From positions 1-59,565 of the forward strand of contig DASWED010000106.1 in the NCBI GenBank assembly GCA_036394995.1: a DNA stretch of 59,565 nt, read 5' to 3'. Each line of letters opens with the position of its first letter. The first letter of the stretch is position 1. This DNA comes from DASWED01 sp036394995 (GTDB taxonomy: Bacteria; Actinomycetota; UBA4738; JACQTL01). The notes beneath the pieces are model-generated. The model saw nothing but the letters and a program-made list of their open reading frames with translations. It did not search any database and was not told the DNA's origin. The position numbers and the translations under genes were made by a program. Positions 16,509-24,745 of the stretch are shown here, in pieces.

Positions 16509-17765
16509 GTGCTCCTCGCGCTCTCGGCCGCCATGGCGCTCCCCCAGCCGGTCGCGTCCGCCGGGACGACGCCCACGCCGATCCAGCAGGCCCGGCAGCA
16601 CCTGAAGCACGTGGTGTTCCTGATCAAGGAGAACCGGACCTTCGACAACTACTTCGGCCGGTTCCCGGGGGCGGACGGGGCCACGCGGGGCCGGACGTGC
16701 GACGGATCCTCGGTGCCGCTCCGGCAGGCCCATGACCGGGAGGCCGGCGCCGCTCACTCGTTCGCCGCCGGGATCACGGTGGTGAACGGGGGGAAGATGA
16801 ACTGCTTCGACGCGCTGTGGGACGGGGGCCACCTGGAGTCCTACGTCCAGTACCGGCGGTGGCAGATCCCGAGCTACTGGCGCTACGCGGAACGGTTCAC
16901 GCTGGCCGACCACTTCTTCAGCTCGGTATACGGCCACACGATGATCGAGCACCTGTGGTCGGTGGCCGGGCAGTCCGACCGGTTCCTGGGACCCACCGAG
17001 ACCTACCCCGCGCCCATCGAGTACTGCGACGACCCCGACGAGCGGGCCCTGTCGTTCAGGCGGCTCGGCGCCCAGGGGATCGCCCGGGCCTTCGACCTGG
17101 AGGAGGAGGCTCGGATCTCAGCCCTCCACGCGTACTGGATAACGCGGAGGGCCTGCACGGACATCCCGGTGCTGCCCGACCGCCTCAACGCCCGCGGGAT
17201 CACGTGGCGGTACTACTCGGGCGCGGGGGGATGGGCGCAGCCCCTGCGCCTGATCCGGCACGTCAGGTACGGGCCCATGTGGCAGCACGTGGTCGGCGGC
17301 CCCCAGTTCGAACAGGACCTGGCCGCCGGCCGCCTCCCGGCGGTGTCGTGGGTGGTCCCGGCGGTCCAGTTCTCGGACCACCCACCGAACAGCGTCTGCG
17401 CGGGAGAGAACTGGAGCGTCCGCCTGCTGGACTCGCTCATGCGGAGCCCGGCCTGGGACACCACCGCCGTGATCCTGGTGTGGGACGACTTCGGCGGCTT
17501 CTACGACCACGTGGCGCCCCCCCACGACGACCTCTACGGCCTCGGCCCCCGGGTCCCGGCGCTGATCATCTCGCCGTGGGCCCGCAGGGCATTCGTGGAC
17601 CACACCACCTACGAGTTCTCGTCGGTCCTGCGCCTGATCGAACGCCTGTGGCGGTTGAAGCCGCTCGGGAACCGCGACGCCGCTGCCGCCGACCTCCTGG
17701 GAGCATTCAATTTCGACCACGATCCACGGCCGCCGCTCGTCCTCCCGCAGCGGGCGTGCCCCTGA
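16509..17765 (+). CDS. Secreted phosphoesterase, phospholipase C/AcpA family
   Basis: 418 residues. The phosphoesterase-family motif HVVFLIKENRTFDNYFG (Glu41-Asn42) begins the domain. WDDFGGFYDHVAPP holds metal-binding acidic and His residues, and SPWARRAFVDHTTYEFSSVL is the conserved C-terminal motif. Known members hydrolyse phosphatidylcholine or other phosphate esters outside the cell. GTG 16509 is the only usual start codon in this frame for over 100 bases. It begins directly in the hydrophobic part of the signal peptide, while the preceding codons would encode a fitting basic n-region (RLRERARSW). A non-canonical start such as CTG 16476 is therefore possible. Stands alone; convergent with cysC 27 bp away. 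Confidence 0.88.
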   Translation: MLLALSAAMALPQPVASAGTTPTPIQQARQHLKHVVFLIKENRTFDNYFGRFPGADGATRGRTCDGSSVPLRQAHDREAGAAHSFAAGITVVNGGKMNCFDALWDGGHLESYVQYRRWQIPSYWRYAERFTLADHFFSSVYGHTMIEHLWSVAGQSDRFLGPTETYPAPIEYCDDPDERALSFRRLGAQGIARAFDLEEEARISALHAYWITRRACTDIPVLPDRLNARGITWRYYSGAGGWAQPLRLIRHVRYGPMWQHVVGGPQFEQDLAAGRLPAVSWVVPAVQFSDHPPNSVCAGENWSVRLLDSLMRSPAWDTTAVILVWDDFGGFYDHVAPPHDDLYGLGPRVPALIISPWARRAFVDHTTYEFSSVLRLIERLWRLKPLGNRDAAAADLLGAFNFDHDPRPPLVLPQRACP

Positions 17766-17792
17766 CCGGTCCGGAGCCCGGTGAGCGAGCCG

Positions 17793-18428
17793 CTACCGGC
17801 CGTGGGCCACGTGGCCGGACTCGGTGAGGCGGAGGTCGGTCATCCCGGAATGGAGCCGTTCCCCCTCCACCAGGATCGTCGAGTCGTCGATCCGGCCCAT
17901 CTCCTTCAGCCGGTCCAGGATCAACTGCAGGGACTCCAGCGGCTCCTGCTCCAGGGTGTTCACCACGATCTCGGGATCCTCGGGCGCCTCGTACGGGTCG
18001 TCGACCCCGGTGAAGCCCGTGATCTCCCCCGCCAGGGCCTTCGCGTACAGCCCCTTCGGGTCGCGGTGTGCCGCGATCTCCTCGACCGTCGCGTACACGT
18101 AGACCTCCACGAACTCACCGATCAGGGCTCGGCACTCGTCGCGGATCTCCCGGTACGGCGAGATCGCGCACGTGATGGTGGCCACGCCGTTGCGAGTCAG
18201 GAGGTTCGCCACGAACCCGATCCGGCGGATGTTCGTGTCGCGGTCCTCCTTGGAGAACCCCAGGCCCTTCGACAGGTTCTGGCGCACGACGTCGCCGTCG
18301 AGCATCTCGGAGCTCAACCCCCGCGCCTTCAGCTCGTGGTAGAGCATCTCGGCGAGCGTGGACTTGCCGGCGCCGGACAGGCCGGTGAACCAGACCGTGA
18401 AGCCTTTCTGGTCGGGATGGTGGGTCAC
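17793..18428 (-). CDS. cysC: Adenylylsulfate (APS) kinase
   Basis: Phosphorylates APS to PAPS, the sulfate donor. 211 residues with Walker A GLSGAGKST (16-24), DGDVVR, the substrate lid segment RDTNIRRIGFVANLL, AISPYREIRDECR and the family signature RDPKGLYAKALAGEI...FTGVDDPYEAP. GTG 18428 overlaps the stop of the upstream phosphatase-superfamily gene (GTGA), with AAGGAG ahead as ribosome binding site. No sulfate adenylyltransferase (cysD/cysN/sat), PAPS reductase or sulfotransferase is in the window, so the source of APS and the use of PAPS are not shown. A C-terminal extension of about 35 residues (GRIDDSTILVEGERLHSG...) follows the kinase core. Confidence 0.92.
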   Translation of the reverse strand: MTHHPDQKGFTVWFTGLSGAGKSTLAEMLYHELKARGLSSEMLDGDVVRQNLSKGLGFSKEDRDTNIRRIGFVANLLTRNGVATITCAISPYREIRDECRALIGEFVEVYVYATVEEIAAHRDPKGLYAKALAGEITGFTGVDDPYEAPEDPEIVVNTLEQEPLESLQLILDRLKEMGRIDDSTILVEGERLHSGMTDLRLTESGHVAHGR

Positions 18429-19825
18429 AGGAAGCTCCTTCCAACTGCGCCCTCCGGCGCCTCGATGTCGTACAGCTTCAGGATCGACGGGCCCACGTCC
18501 ACGAGGCTCAGGCCCTCCACGCGCCCCACGGTCTGCCCGGGCAGGCCGTTCAGCACGAAGATGCCGGTGCGGTCGTGGTTGGCCCCGTCGGGCCCGGTGT
18601 CGTTCTCGTAGGTGAACACGCCGCCCACCGCGCCGGCGGCCACCGTGCCCACGGAGCGCCAGGCCAGGTCGCCGAAGTACACGATGAGGTCGGGGGCCAC
18701 GCCCTTGACCTCCGTGTACACGTCCTGGGGCTTGATGACCCTGGTCCCCAGGGACTCCCCGTCCGGGCCGGCCATGGCCTCCAGGCGCTGGATCATCTCG
18801 TCGCGCGTGGACTCGTAGTCCGACGGTTCCACGATCCCCTGAGGCTCGCGCCCCTTCACGTTGAGGAACAGCCGGCCGTAGTACCCCCCGTCGCCCCAGG
18901 CCACCGTGCGCGACCAGTCGATGGGGGCCTTCGCGATCGCCGTGGGTTCGGTGACGGGCTCCGACAGCGCCAGATACCCCTCCCGGATCAACCAGTCGTT
19001 GAAGCAGACGCCGCCGATCATGGGCCGTGCGCCGTGGTCGGACATGAGGATCGTGATCACGTCGTCCGGGAGCAGCTCGAGCAGCGCGCCCACCTCGCGG
19101 TCCAGGAACCGGTAATAGTCCTGGAACGCCGTCTCGAAACGGTTCCCCGGCTCGAACTTCGGGTGGGTGGGGTCGTAGAACTGCCAGAACACGTGGTGGA
19201 GGCGGTCGACCCCGATCTCCACGAACATGAAGTAGTCCCACGGCTTGTTCTTCACCAGCCGCCGGGCCACCTTGAACCGGCGTTCGGTCATCTTGAACAC
19301 CTGGTCCAGTACGAACTCGAAGCCCTGCTCGCGGAAGTTCGGGATGTCGAAGATGTAGGGGTCGCCGGCCAGCTCCTCCTCGATCTCGGTCTGGAGCCCG
19401 GCTGGCGCCGTGTAGGCCTTGGCCGACGGGGGCGTGAGGAAGCACGACACCCGCCACCCCTCCACCGCCTTCGGCGGGTACCCGGGCGGCACGCCGATCA
19501 GCAGCGACTTGAGGCCGCGCTCCCCCAGGAGGTCCCACACCGTGGGTTCGGTGATCTTGTCGCTGGTGGCGATCGACAGGCCCTCGTACGTGGTGTCCTT
19601 GCGGTTGCGGAAGCCGTAGATGCCGAGCTGGCCAGGCGTCTTCCCGGTCATGGCGCAGGCCCATGCCGGCACCGTGATGGGCGGAGTGATGCTGGCCAGG
19701 TCGCCGTGCATCCCGGACTCCATGAGCTTGCGGATGTTCGGGATCTCGTCCGCCAGGTCGCGGAACAGCAGCTGCGGGGTCCCGCAGTCCAGCCCGATCA
19801 CCGCGATGCGGGGTCCTTGGGTCAT
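18425..19825 (-). CDS. Alkaline phosphatase-superfamily protein (type I phosphodiesterase/nucleotide pyrophosphatase)
   Basis: 466 residues, no signal peptide. Metal-binding pieces appear in the expected order: GLDCGTP (Asp13), PPITVPAWACAMTGKTPGQ (Thr51 in the nucleophile position), FVEIGVDRLHHVFW (Asp and His), MSDHGARP (Asp-His) and a late His in ANHDRTG. The family contains nucleotide pyrophosphatases, phosphodiesterases and phosphomutases, so the substrate cannot be read from sequence. Its stop overlaps the cysC start, which points to a task linked to APS/PAPS or sulfated products, for example 3',5'-ADP or nucleotide turnover (inference). ATG 19825 has AAAGG upstream. Confidence 0.85.
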   Translation of the reverse strand: MTQGPRIAVIGLDCGTPQLLFRDLADEIPNIRKLMESGMHGDLASITPPITVPAWACAMTGKTPGQLGIYGFRNRKDTTYEGLSIATSDKITEPTVWDLLGERGLKSLLIGVPPGYPPKAVEGWRVSCFLTPPSAKAYTAPAGLQTEIEEELAGDPYIFDIPNFREQGFEFVLDQVFKMTERRFKVARRLVKNKPWDYFMFVEIGVDRLHHVFWQFYDPTHPKFEPGNRFETAFQDYYRFLDREVGALLELLPDDVITILMSDHGARPMIGGVCFNDWLIREGYLALSEPVTEPTAIAKAPIDWSRTVAWGDGGYYGRLFLNVKGREPQGIVEPSDYESTRDEMIQRLEAMAGPDGESLGTRVIKPQDVYTEVKGVAPDLIVYFGDLAWRSVGTVAAGAVGGVFTYENDTGPDGANHDRTGIFVLNGLPGQTVGRVEGLSLVDVGPSILKLYDIEAPEGAVGRSFL

Positions 19826-19855
19826 CCGGTCGTGCCTTTCGCGTGTCGACTCATG

Positions 19856-19887
19856 AAAAGGAGCGTGGCCGATGGGGGCCGCGCTCC
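19856..19887 (-). terminator. Terminator of the secreted protein gene at 19970-21421
   Basis: On the minus strand GGAGCGCGGCC and GGCCACGCTCC form an 11-bp stem with one C-A mismatch and a 6-base loop, followed by UUUU. It lies about 80 nt past the stop at 19970 and 30 nt before the next start at 19825, separating the two units. Confidence 0.6.
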
Positions 19888-19969
19888 GGAAGCGGGCCCA
19901 TTGTACCCGCTGGTCAGGGGCCCCGACCGGCCCGAGCCCGCGGCCCGGCGAACGGGGACCCGGCTCCGC

Positions 19970-21421
19970 TCAGGTGATCTTGATCGTGACCTTGCCCGGG
20001 TTGTAGTTCGCCTTGCCCGCCGTGCAGACGTGCTTGCCGACCGGCTCGCCCTTCGGGAACGTGATCGTCGCCACGCCCTGGGCGTTCGTGGTGTCGTGTT
20101 TGCCGAGACAGGAGACGTTGGCGCCCTGCACCGCCTGGCCCGCGTCGGTCACCTTGAACGTCACCGTCTTCTGCACGGTGTGGCTCCACGTCGTGGGGTT
20201 CGCGGTCAAGGTCAAGCCGGCCAGGATCTGGGTGTGCCACAGGTAGATCGGGTTGGGGCTGGCGGAGGTCGTGAGGTTCACCACGACGTCCAGGCGGCCG
20301 AACGTTCCTTCAGCCTCGAGGGTGTTGAACTGGATCTGCCCCTTCGGCAGCTTGATCGTTCGCACGGGGCCGAACGCGGTGGCCTTGGTGTTCGTGCGAA
20401 CCGCGTTGATCGTCCCCTTGGTCGGGTCCATCGTCACGACAGAGATCCTGCCCTGGAGGCCGTCGGCCAGCGCGACGCGCGTGATGGTGCCGCTGCTCGT
20501 CCCAGGCACCACCATCGGCGCCTGTGACCCCGCCTTCCACAGGTCGACGTGCGCGCACGGCTTCGTCTGCGAGGGCGCGCAGTAGGCGAGGTACACCCCG
20601 CCCTGGTCGCGGGCGGCGAGCGCCACCGCCTGGCGCGGTTCGTTGTCGATGTTGTTGACATGGGAGTTGGGGGCCTTCATCGGCTGGCCCTTGTTCGGCA
20701 GGATCTCCCGGACGTAGTAGCCGTCCAGGGACTGCGGGTTCGAGAACGCCCGGAAGTACGCGATCCAGACCGAGTCATTGCTCGCCGTCACCGCCGATTG
20801 GTTGAAGTAGTCACCCGAGTTCAGCGACACCGTGTCGTCCGGCGTGGATGCCGGGGCGTTCGGGTCGGTGCCCTCGTGGAAGAAGATCGTCGCGTTCTCC
20901 GCGGCGACGGCCACGGGTGTGTCATCCTGCTCCGCGGTTCCAGTGAAGGTGCCGTTCAGGGCGGTGCGCTGCATCACGGACTGCATCGGGAGCTGCCAGG
21001 ATGTCCCGGCCGCCGTGCTGGTCAGCGTGTACACCGAGCCCCGCGAGAAGAACGTCCCGCTCGTGTCGATGGCCCCCTTGAAGAGCAGACGCATGCCGCT
21101 CCCGTGGTGGACGAGCACGGGATCCTCCTCGAGCGACTCCCAGTCGTTCAGGGCCGTCCCGCTGTTGGCGATGGAGCCGTTCAGCGCGATCGTCGTGTAG
21201 CCGTAGGCGAAGTGGTGGTTCTGGAGGACCTTGCGCCAGACCACATGGAGCTTGCCGTCGGCGGTCCGGAACAGGCCCGGATAGTCGAACCCGTTGTCGA
21301 CCTTGGCGATCTTCGTCCACGTGCCGGGGCCGCCGGCGTGGGCGGTCCCACCGGGGGTCAGCGCGGCGATCAGTCCCGCGACCAGCAGGAGGGTCAACGC
21401 TCGGGGGGCGCGTCGTCTCAT
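19970..21421 (-). CDS. Secreted protein of unknown function with a C-terminal Ig-like domain
   Basis: 483 residues from ATG 21421, which follows GGAGGAACGGAC. A clear signal peptide (MRRRAPR, hydrophobic core, AHA) is followed by a long beta-rich region with Trp/Gly-containing strands (LHVVWRK, VWIAYFRAF, VYLAYCAPS). These look like an irregular beta-propeller. The last 95 residues (LTLTANPTTWSHTVQKTVTFKVTD...) look like a bacterial Ig-like domain. Two Cys pairs are likely disulphides. No catalytic motif or family recognised. The frame runs upstream to 21529 over the divergent gene, which argues for the ATG used. Confidence 0.75.
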   Translation of the reverse strand: MRRRAPRALTLLLVAGLIAALTPGGTAHAGGPGTWTKIAKVDNGFDYPGLFRTADGKLHVVWRKVLQNHHFAYGYTTIALNGSIANSGTALNDWESLEEDPVLVHHGSGMRLLFKGAIDTSGTFFSRGSVYTLTSTAAGTSWQLPMQSVMQRTALNGTFTGTAEQDDTPVAVAAENATIFFHEGTDPNAPASTPDDTVSLNSGDYFNQSAVTASNDSVWIAYFRAFSNPQSLDGYYVREILPNKGQPMKAPNSHVNNIDNEPRQAVALAARDQGGVYLAYCAPSQTKPCAHVDLWKAGSQAPMVVPGTSSGTITRVALADGLQGRISVVTMDPTKGTINAVRTNTKATAFGPVRTIKLPKGQIQFNTLEAEGTFGRLDVVVNLTTSASPNPIYLWHTQILAGLTLTANPTTWSHTVQKTVTFKVTDAGQAVQGANVSCLGKHDTTNAQGVATITFPKGEPVGKHVCTAGKANYNPGKVTIKIT

Positions 21422-21521
21422 GTCCGTTCCTCCGTGAGCTCGGGCCGGCCTGGTGCGCCGGAGCCGGCGGGAATCATGCTCCCGGGGCCGGAAAAGTGCG
21501 AACCCATAGAATCCTCTCCCG

Positions 21522-21920
21522 GTGCGCATCCTCAGACGAACGCTCTACCTGCTCGCGGCGGTCAACGCCTTGACCGGACTGGCCCTGGCCGCCGTTCCCA
21601 AGTTCGTCACGAAGACGCTGTTCTCCCAGGTGCCCTACCCCGAGTACGCGTGGGTCCGGATCGCCGGCGTGGAGGCCATCGCGCTGGCCATGTTCCAGGT
21701 CCTGGTGGCCCACCGGGCCGGCGAGGTGTGGTGGTGGTCGTGGGCGTTCGTGTTCGTCGAGGGGCTCGTCGCGGTGATCGCCGCCCTCAACGCGGTCTTC
21801 GGGCTGGTCCCCGGGTCCTCCAGCGTCCTGTGGTGGCTCGTGGCCGGCGTGAACGCCGTGTTCACGGCCGCCCTGCTGTGGGGCATCGGCCGCACCGGCC
21901 AGGAGCGCCCGCTCCCGTAG
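21522..21920 (+). CDS. Four-helix membrane protein, unknown
   Basis: 132 residues from GTG 21522 with four hydrophobic segments (about 6-25, 45-65, 71-95 and 102-122). Aromatic residues dominate (VWWWSWAFVF), and short loops carry few charges. It resembles the small DoxX-like or DUF4345-like integral membrane proteins in layout, but no diagnostic residue is visible, so no function is given. Divergent from the secreted protein gene on its left, sharing a 100-bp promoter region. Confidence 0.7.
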   Translation: MRILRRTLYLLAAVNALTGLALAAVPKFVTKTLFSQVPYPEYAWVRIAGVEAIALAMFQVLVAHRAGEVWWWSWAFVFVEGLVAVIAALNAVFGLVPGSSSVLWWLVAGVNAVFTAALLWGIGRTGQERPLP

Positions 21921-22049
21921 GCCTCACAAGCGGCGGCTCCCCGAGCAGCAGCACGAACACCTCCACCTCGACTCGGGGATGATGACCGCGGAGTACCTGA
22001 GGGGGGCATGACGGTCTGGGCGGCTCACCCGCCCGGAAAGGAGCCATCG

Positions 22050-22583
22050 ATGAGCATTCGGGTTCGTCCGGCCCTCGTTGCCGTGGGGATCGGGCTCTTC
22101 ATCGCCGGCGCGGTCACCGCGACCGCCATCGCCGGGACCGGGAGGTCCACCGTCTCCGGCGGCGCCGTCGAACGGGTCGGCGCGGCGCGAGGCAGCACCC
22201 CGACGAACACCAGCTCCACGGCGTTCCAGGACGTGACCGGGGCCAGCGTGAAGATCACCGTGCCCGACGGGCAGCACGCGATCCTGGTGGCCCGGTTCAC
22301 CACGCAGGAGGACTGCAACGTCGGCGACGGTTCGCCGAGCGGGAGCTGCCTGGCCCGGATCGCGGTGAACGGCCACGAGATGCAGCCGGCCACCGGCGGA
22401 ACCGTCATCGACACCGTGTCCGCCGGGCACGGAGCCGGGATCCGGTCCGCGGCGCTCGACCGTTCGTCCGCGGTGCTCGGGCCGGGGACCTACTCGGTGC
22501 GAGCCCAGATCAAGGTCACCTCGGCGCTCATGGTCATCGAGGTGTCCGACTGGCATCTCACCGTCGAGCGCGTCCGGGCCTGA
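22050..22583 (+). CDS. Small exported protein, unknown
   Basis: 177 residues from ATG 22050, preceded by GGAAAGGAG at a normal distance. MSIRVRP and a hydrophobic core of about 20 residues form a signal peptide or anchor. The mature part is beta-rich with one Cys pair (EDCN...GSCLA) and repeated Val/Thr strands (VKITVPDGQHAILVARF). No known domain recognised. The frame extends back to 22008 without a better start. Convergent with the propeller protein 65 bp away. Confidence 0.7.
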   Translation: MSIRVRPALVAVGIGLFIAGAVTATAIAGTGRSTVSGGAVERVGAARGSTPTNTSSTAFQDVTGASVKITVPDGQHAILVARFTTQEDCNVGDGSPSGSCLARIAVNGHEMQPATGGTVIDTVSAGHGAGIRSAALDRSSAVLGPGTYSVRAQIKVTSALMVIEVSDWHLTVERVRA

Positions 22584-22647
22584 GCCTCCCCCGCCGCGCG
22601 GTGCTCGATCCGCGAGCGTCGCAGGGGACGACGGCCCTCGTTCGGCC

Positions 22648-24585
22648 TCAGGTGTCGCGGCGGTACACACCGCCGGGGGTCCCCACGTACACCCGAGAGC
22701 CGTCCGAGCTCACGGCGACGTCCTGGATGTCCCGCACGACGCCCGTGGGCAGCCCGGTGTTGAAGTCCGCCCAGGAATCGGAGCCGTTCGTCGAGACGAA
22801 TACCCCCCCGCCGTCGAGCCCGGCGTAGACGACGTCGGAGTCACTCGGATCGAACGCGAGCGCCTGCACGGACCCCGCGATGCCGGTGTTCTTCGGCGCC
22901 CACGATGAGCCCGAGTCCGCGGTCTCGAACACGCCGGTGAGGGTTCCGGCCAGGAGGTGCTTGGGATGGTCGGGGTCGATCGCGATCGTGAAGACGTTCA
23001 GGTCGGTCAGCCCCGATTTCTTCGGCGACCACGACCCGCCGCCGTCCGACGTCCGGAACACCCCGCCCCGGGTGGCCGCGTAGGCCACGTCCTCATTCTG
23101 GGGATGGACCGCAATGTCGCTGACCGACGTGTTCGTCAGGCCGTCCGACCGTTCCTTCCAGTGCGAGCCGCCGTCCGTGGTCCGCCACACCCCCTCGAAG
23201 GAGTCCCCGGCCCAGACGACGCTCGGGTCGGACGGCGAGATCTCGATGTGCTCGGGGTTGAACAGCGTGGCGCTGTCCTGGAGGTCCCACGTCGAGCCCT
23301 TGTCGGTGGACTTCGCGATGTTTGTGTCGCCCATCAGCCCGCCGACGTACAGGATCGAGTGGTTGTTCGGGTTCTCGGCCACCGTCCGGAGCCGCACGCC
23401 GCCAGAACCGATCGTGCTGTTGTGGACCGACCACGAATCCCCGCCGTTCGTGCTCTTGAGGAAGCCGCCGCCCTCGACGGCCTGGAAGACCTCGTCCGCG
23501 TCCCCCGGGTTCACGGCCAGCACGTTCGTGTGGGTCCGCTCCATCCCCGTGCTGCTGCCGTCCCAGTCGTTCCCGTGATCCGTGGACTTGAACAGTCCCC
23601 CCTGCGTGCCCGCGTACAGGACGCCCGTGTTGTTCGGGTTCAGGGCGAGCGCGAGCGGGCCCTTGTACGTGAGCCCGGTGTTCCGGGCCTCCCAGGTGTC
23701 GGCGCCGTCGGTCGAGGCGTAGAGCCCGCCGGGGAGGGTGCCCGCGTACACGCGGTTGGTGTGGTCGGGGTCGACCAGCAGGGAGTACACGTTGCGCTTT
23801 CCGGAGGGGATGCCCGAGTTCGACTTCGACCAGCTCGACCCGCCGTCCGTGGTCAGGTAGACGCCTGAGTCCGTCCCGGCGTAGGCGGTCTGCGAGTGGT
23901 CGGGGTCCACGGCGAGGGCCCGCGTGCTGCCCGAGATCCCGGAGTTCTTCTTCGTCCAGGAGGCCGCGCCGTCGTTCGTCTTGTACACGGCGTCGAGCGT
24001 TCCCGCGTACACCACGGCGGGGTTCGACGCGCTGATCGCCAGGTCCTGCACGTTCGAATGGGCGGGGAGTCCGCTGTCCTTCTGGTGCCAGTCGTCTCCG
24101 CCGTTCGTCGTCTTCCACACGCCGGAAGTGGCCGTGGCCGCGTACAGGATGTCGGGGTCGTCCGGGTTGATGACCAGGTCGAGGACGAACTGACCCGACA
24201 GGTCGGTGCTCGGCATCGTCCACAGCCCGCCGCCGTTCGTCGTCCGGTACACCGTGTCGAACGCCGCCAGGTACGCGCGGTCCTCGTCGGTCGGGTCGAC
24301 GACCACCGCTTCGAGCTCGAAGCTCGCCGCGCCGATGCCGGTGCCCGCGTCCGACCAGGTGGCGCCGCTGTCGGTGGACTTGCTGACCAGGGGATGCCCG
24401 GACTCGTCGTCCAGCGTCACGTAGATCGTTGCGGGGTGCGAAGCGGCCACCGCGATGTTCGCGACCCGTCCCCCCTCCGGGCCGCTGAAGGTCCAGGACG
24501 TGGTGGCCGCAGCCCGGGGAGCGGCGCCTCCCACCGAGGCGGCCAGCAGGACGGAAACGGCAGACGAGACCACGAACCTTCGCAT
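22648..24585 (-). CDS. Secreted Asp-box (BNR/sialidase-like) beta-propeller protein
   Basis: 645 residues from ATG 24585, which follows GGAGGAGG. A signal peptide (MRRFVVSSAVSVLLAAS, AAA cleavage region) is followed by at least 13 Asp-box repeats of the form STDSGATW, TTNGGDDW or TTDGGSSW, spaced about 43 residues. This is the pattern of sialidase/VPS10/Ycf48-like propellers. The sialidase catalytic Arg triad and Tyr/Glu pair are not evident, so an enzyme is not claimed. A binding or scaffold role at the surface is more likely. It lies downstream of groL, behind a strong terminator, and so is its own unit. Confidence 0.82.
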   Translation of the reverse strand: MRRFVVSSAVSVLLAASVGGAAPRAAATTSWTFSGPEGGRVANIAVAASHPATIYVTLDDESGHPLVSKSTDSGATWSDAGTGIGAASFELEAVVVDPTDEDRAYLAAFDTVYRTTNGGGLWTMPSTDLSGQFVLDLVINPDDPDILYAATATSGVWKTTNGGDDWHQKDSGLPAHSNVQDLAISASNPAVVYAGTLDAVYKTNDGAASWTKKNSGISGSTRALAVDPDHSQTAYAGTDSGVYLTTDGGSSWSKSNSGIPSGKRNVYSLLVDPDHTNRVYAGTLPGGLYASTDGADTWEARNTGLTYKGPLALALNPNNTGVLYAGTQGGLFKSTDHGNDWDGSSTGMERTHTNVLAVNPGDADEVFQAVEGGGFLKSTNGGDSWSVHNSTIGSGGVRLRTVAENPNNHSILYVGGLMGDTNIAKSTDKGSTWDLQDSATLFNPEHIEISPSDPSVVWAGDSFEGVWRTTDGGSHWKERSDGLTNTSVSDIAVHPQNEDVAYAATRGGVFRTSDGGGSWSPKKSGLTDLNVFTIAIDPDHPKHLLAGTLTGVFETADSGSSWAPKNTGIAGSVQALAFDPSDSDVVYAGLDGGGVFVSTNGSDSWADFNTGLPTGVVRDIQDVAVSSDGSRVYVGTPGGVYRRDT

Positions 24586-24683
24586 CGGTCCTCCTCCACT
24601 GCGCGCAAGCGGATGCGGACCGCACGATAAGCCCGAACGCGGGAATCCGCGCACGCGCCGCGGCATGCGACCGCCTGATACGG

Positions 24684-24717
24684 CGAAGGGGGGCGGCATC
24701 GTCGCCGCCCCCCTTCG
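24684..24717 (-). terminator. groL terminator
   Basis: A perfect 14-bp stem (CGAAGGGGGGCGGC with GCCGCCCCCCTTCG) and a 6-base loop begin 29 nt past the groL stop. There is no U-run, which is common for GC-only terminators in high-GC genomes. Being symmetrical, it could also act on plus-strand transcripts. Confidence 0.7.
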
Positions 24718-24745
24718 GGGAATCTCGTCCGTGACCGACGGACGA

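Noticed and set aside
16290..16952. A 220-codon minus-strand frame in the guaB3-phospholipase gap
   Set aside because: Most of it is antisense to the phospholipase gene and it lacks protein-like composition.
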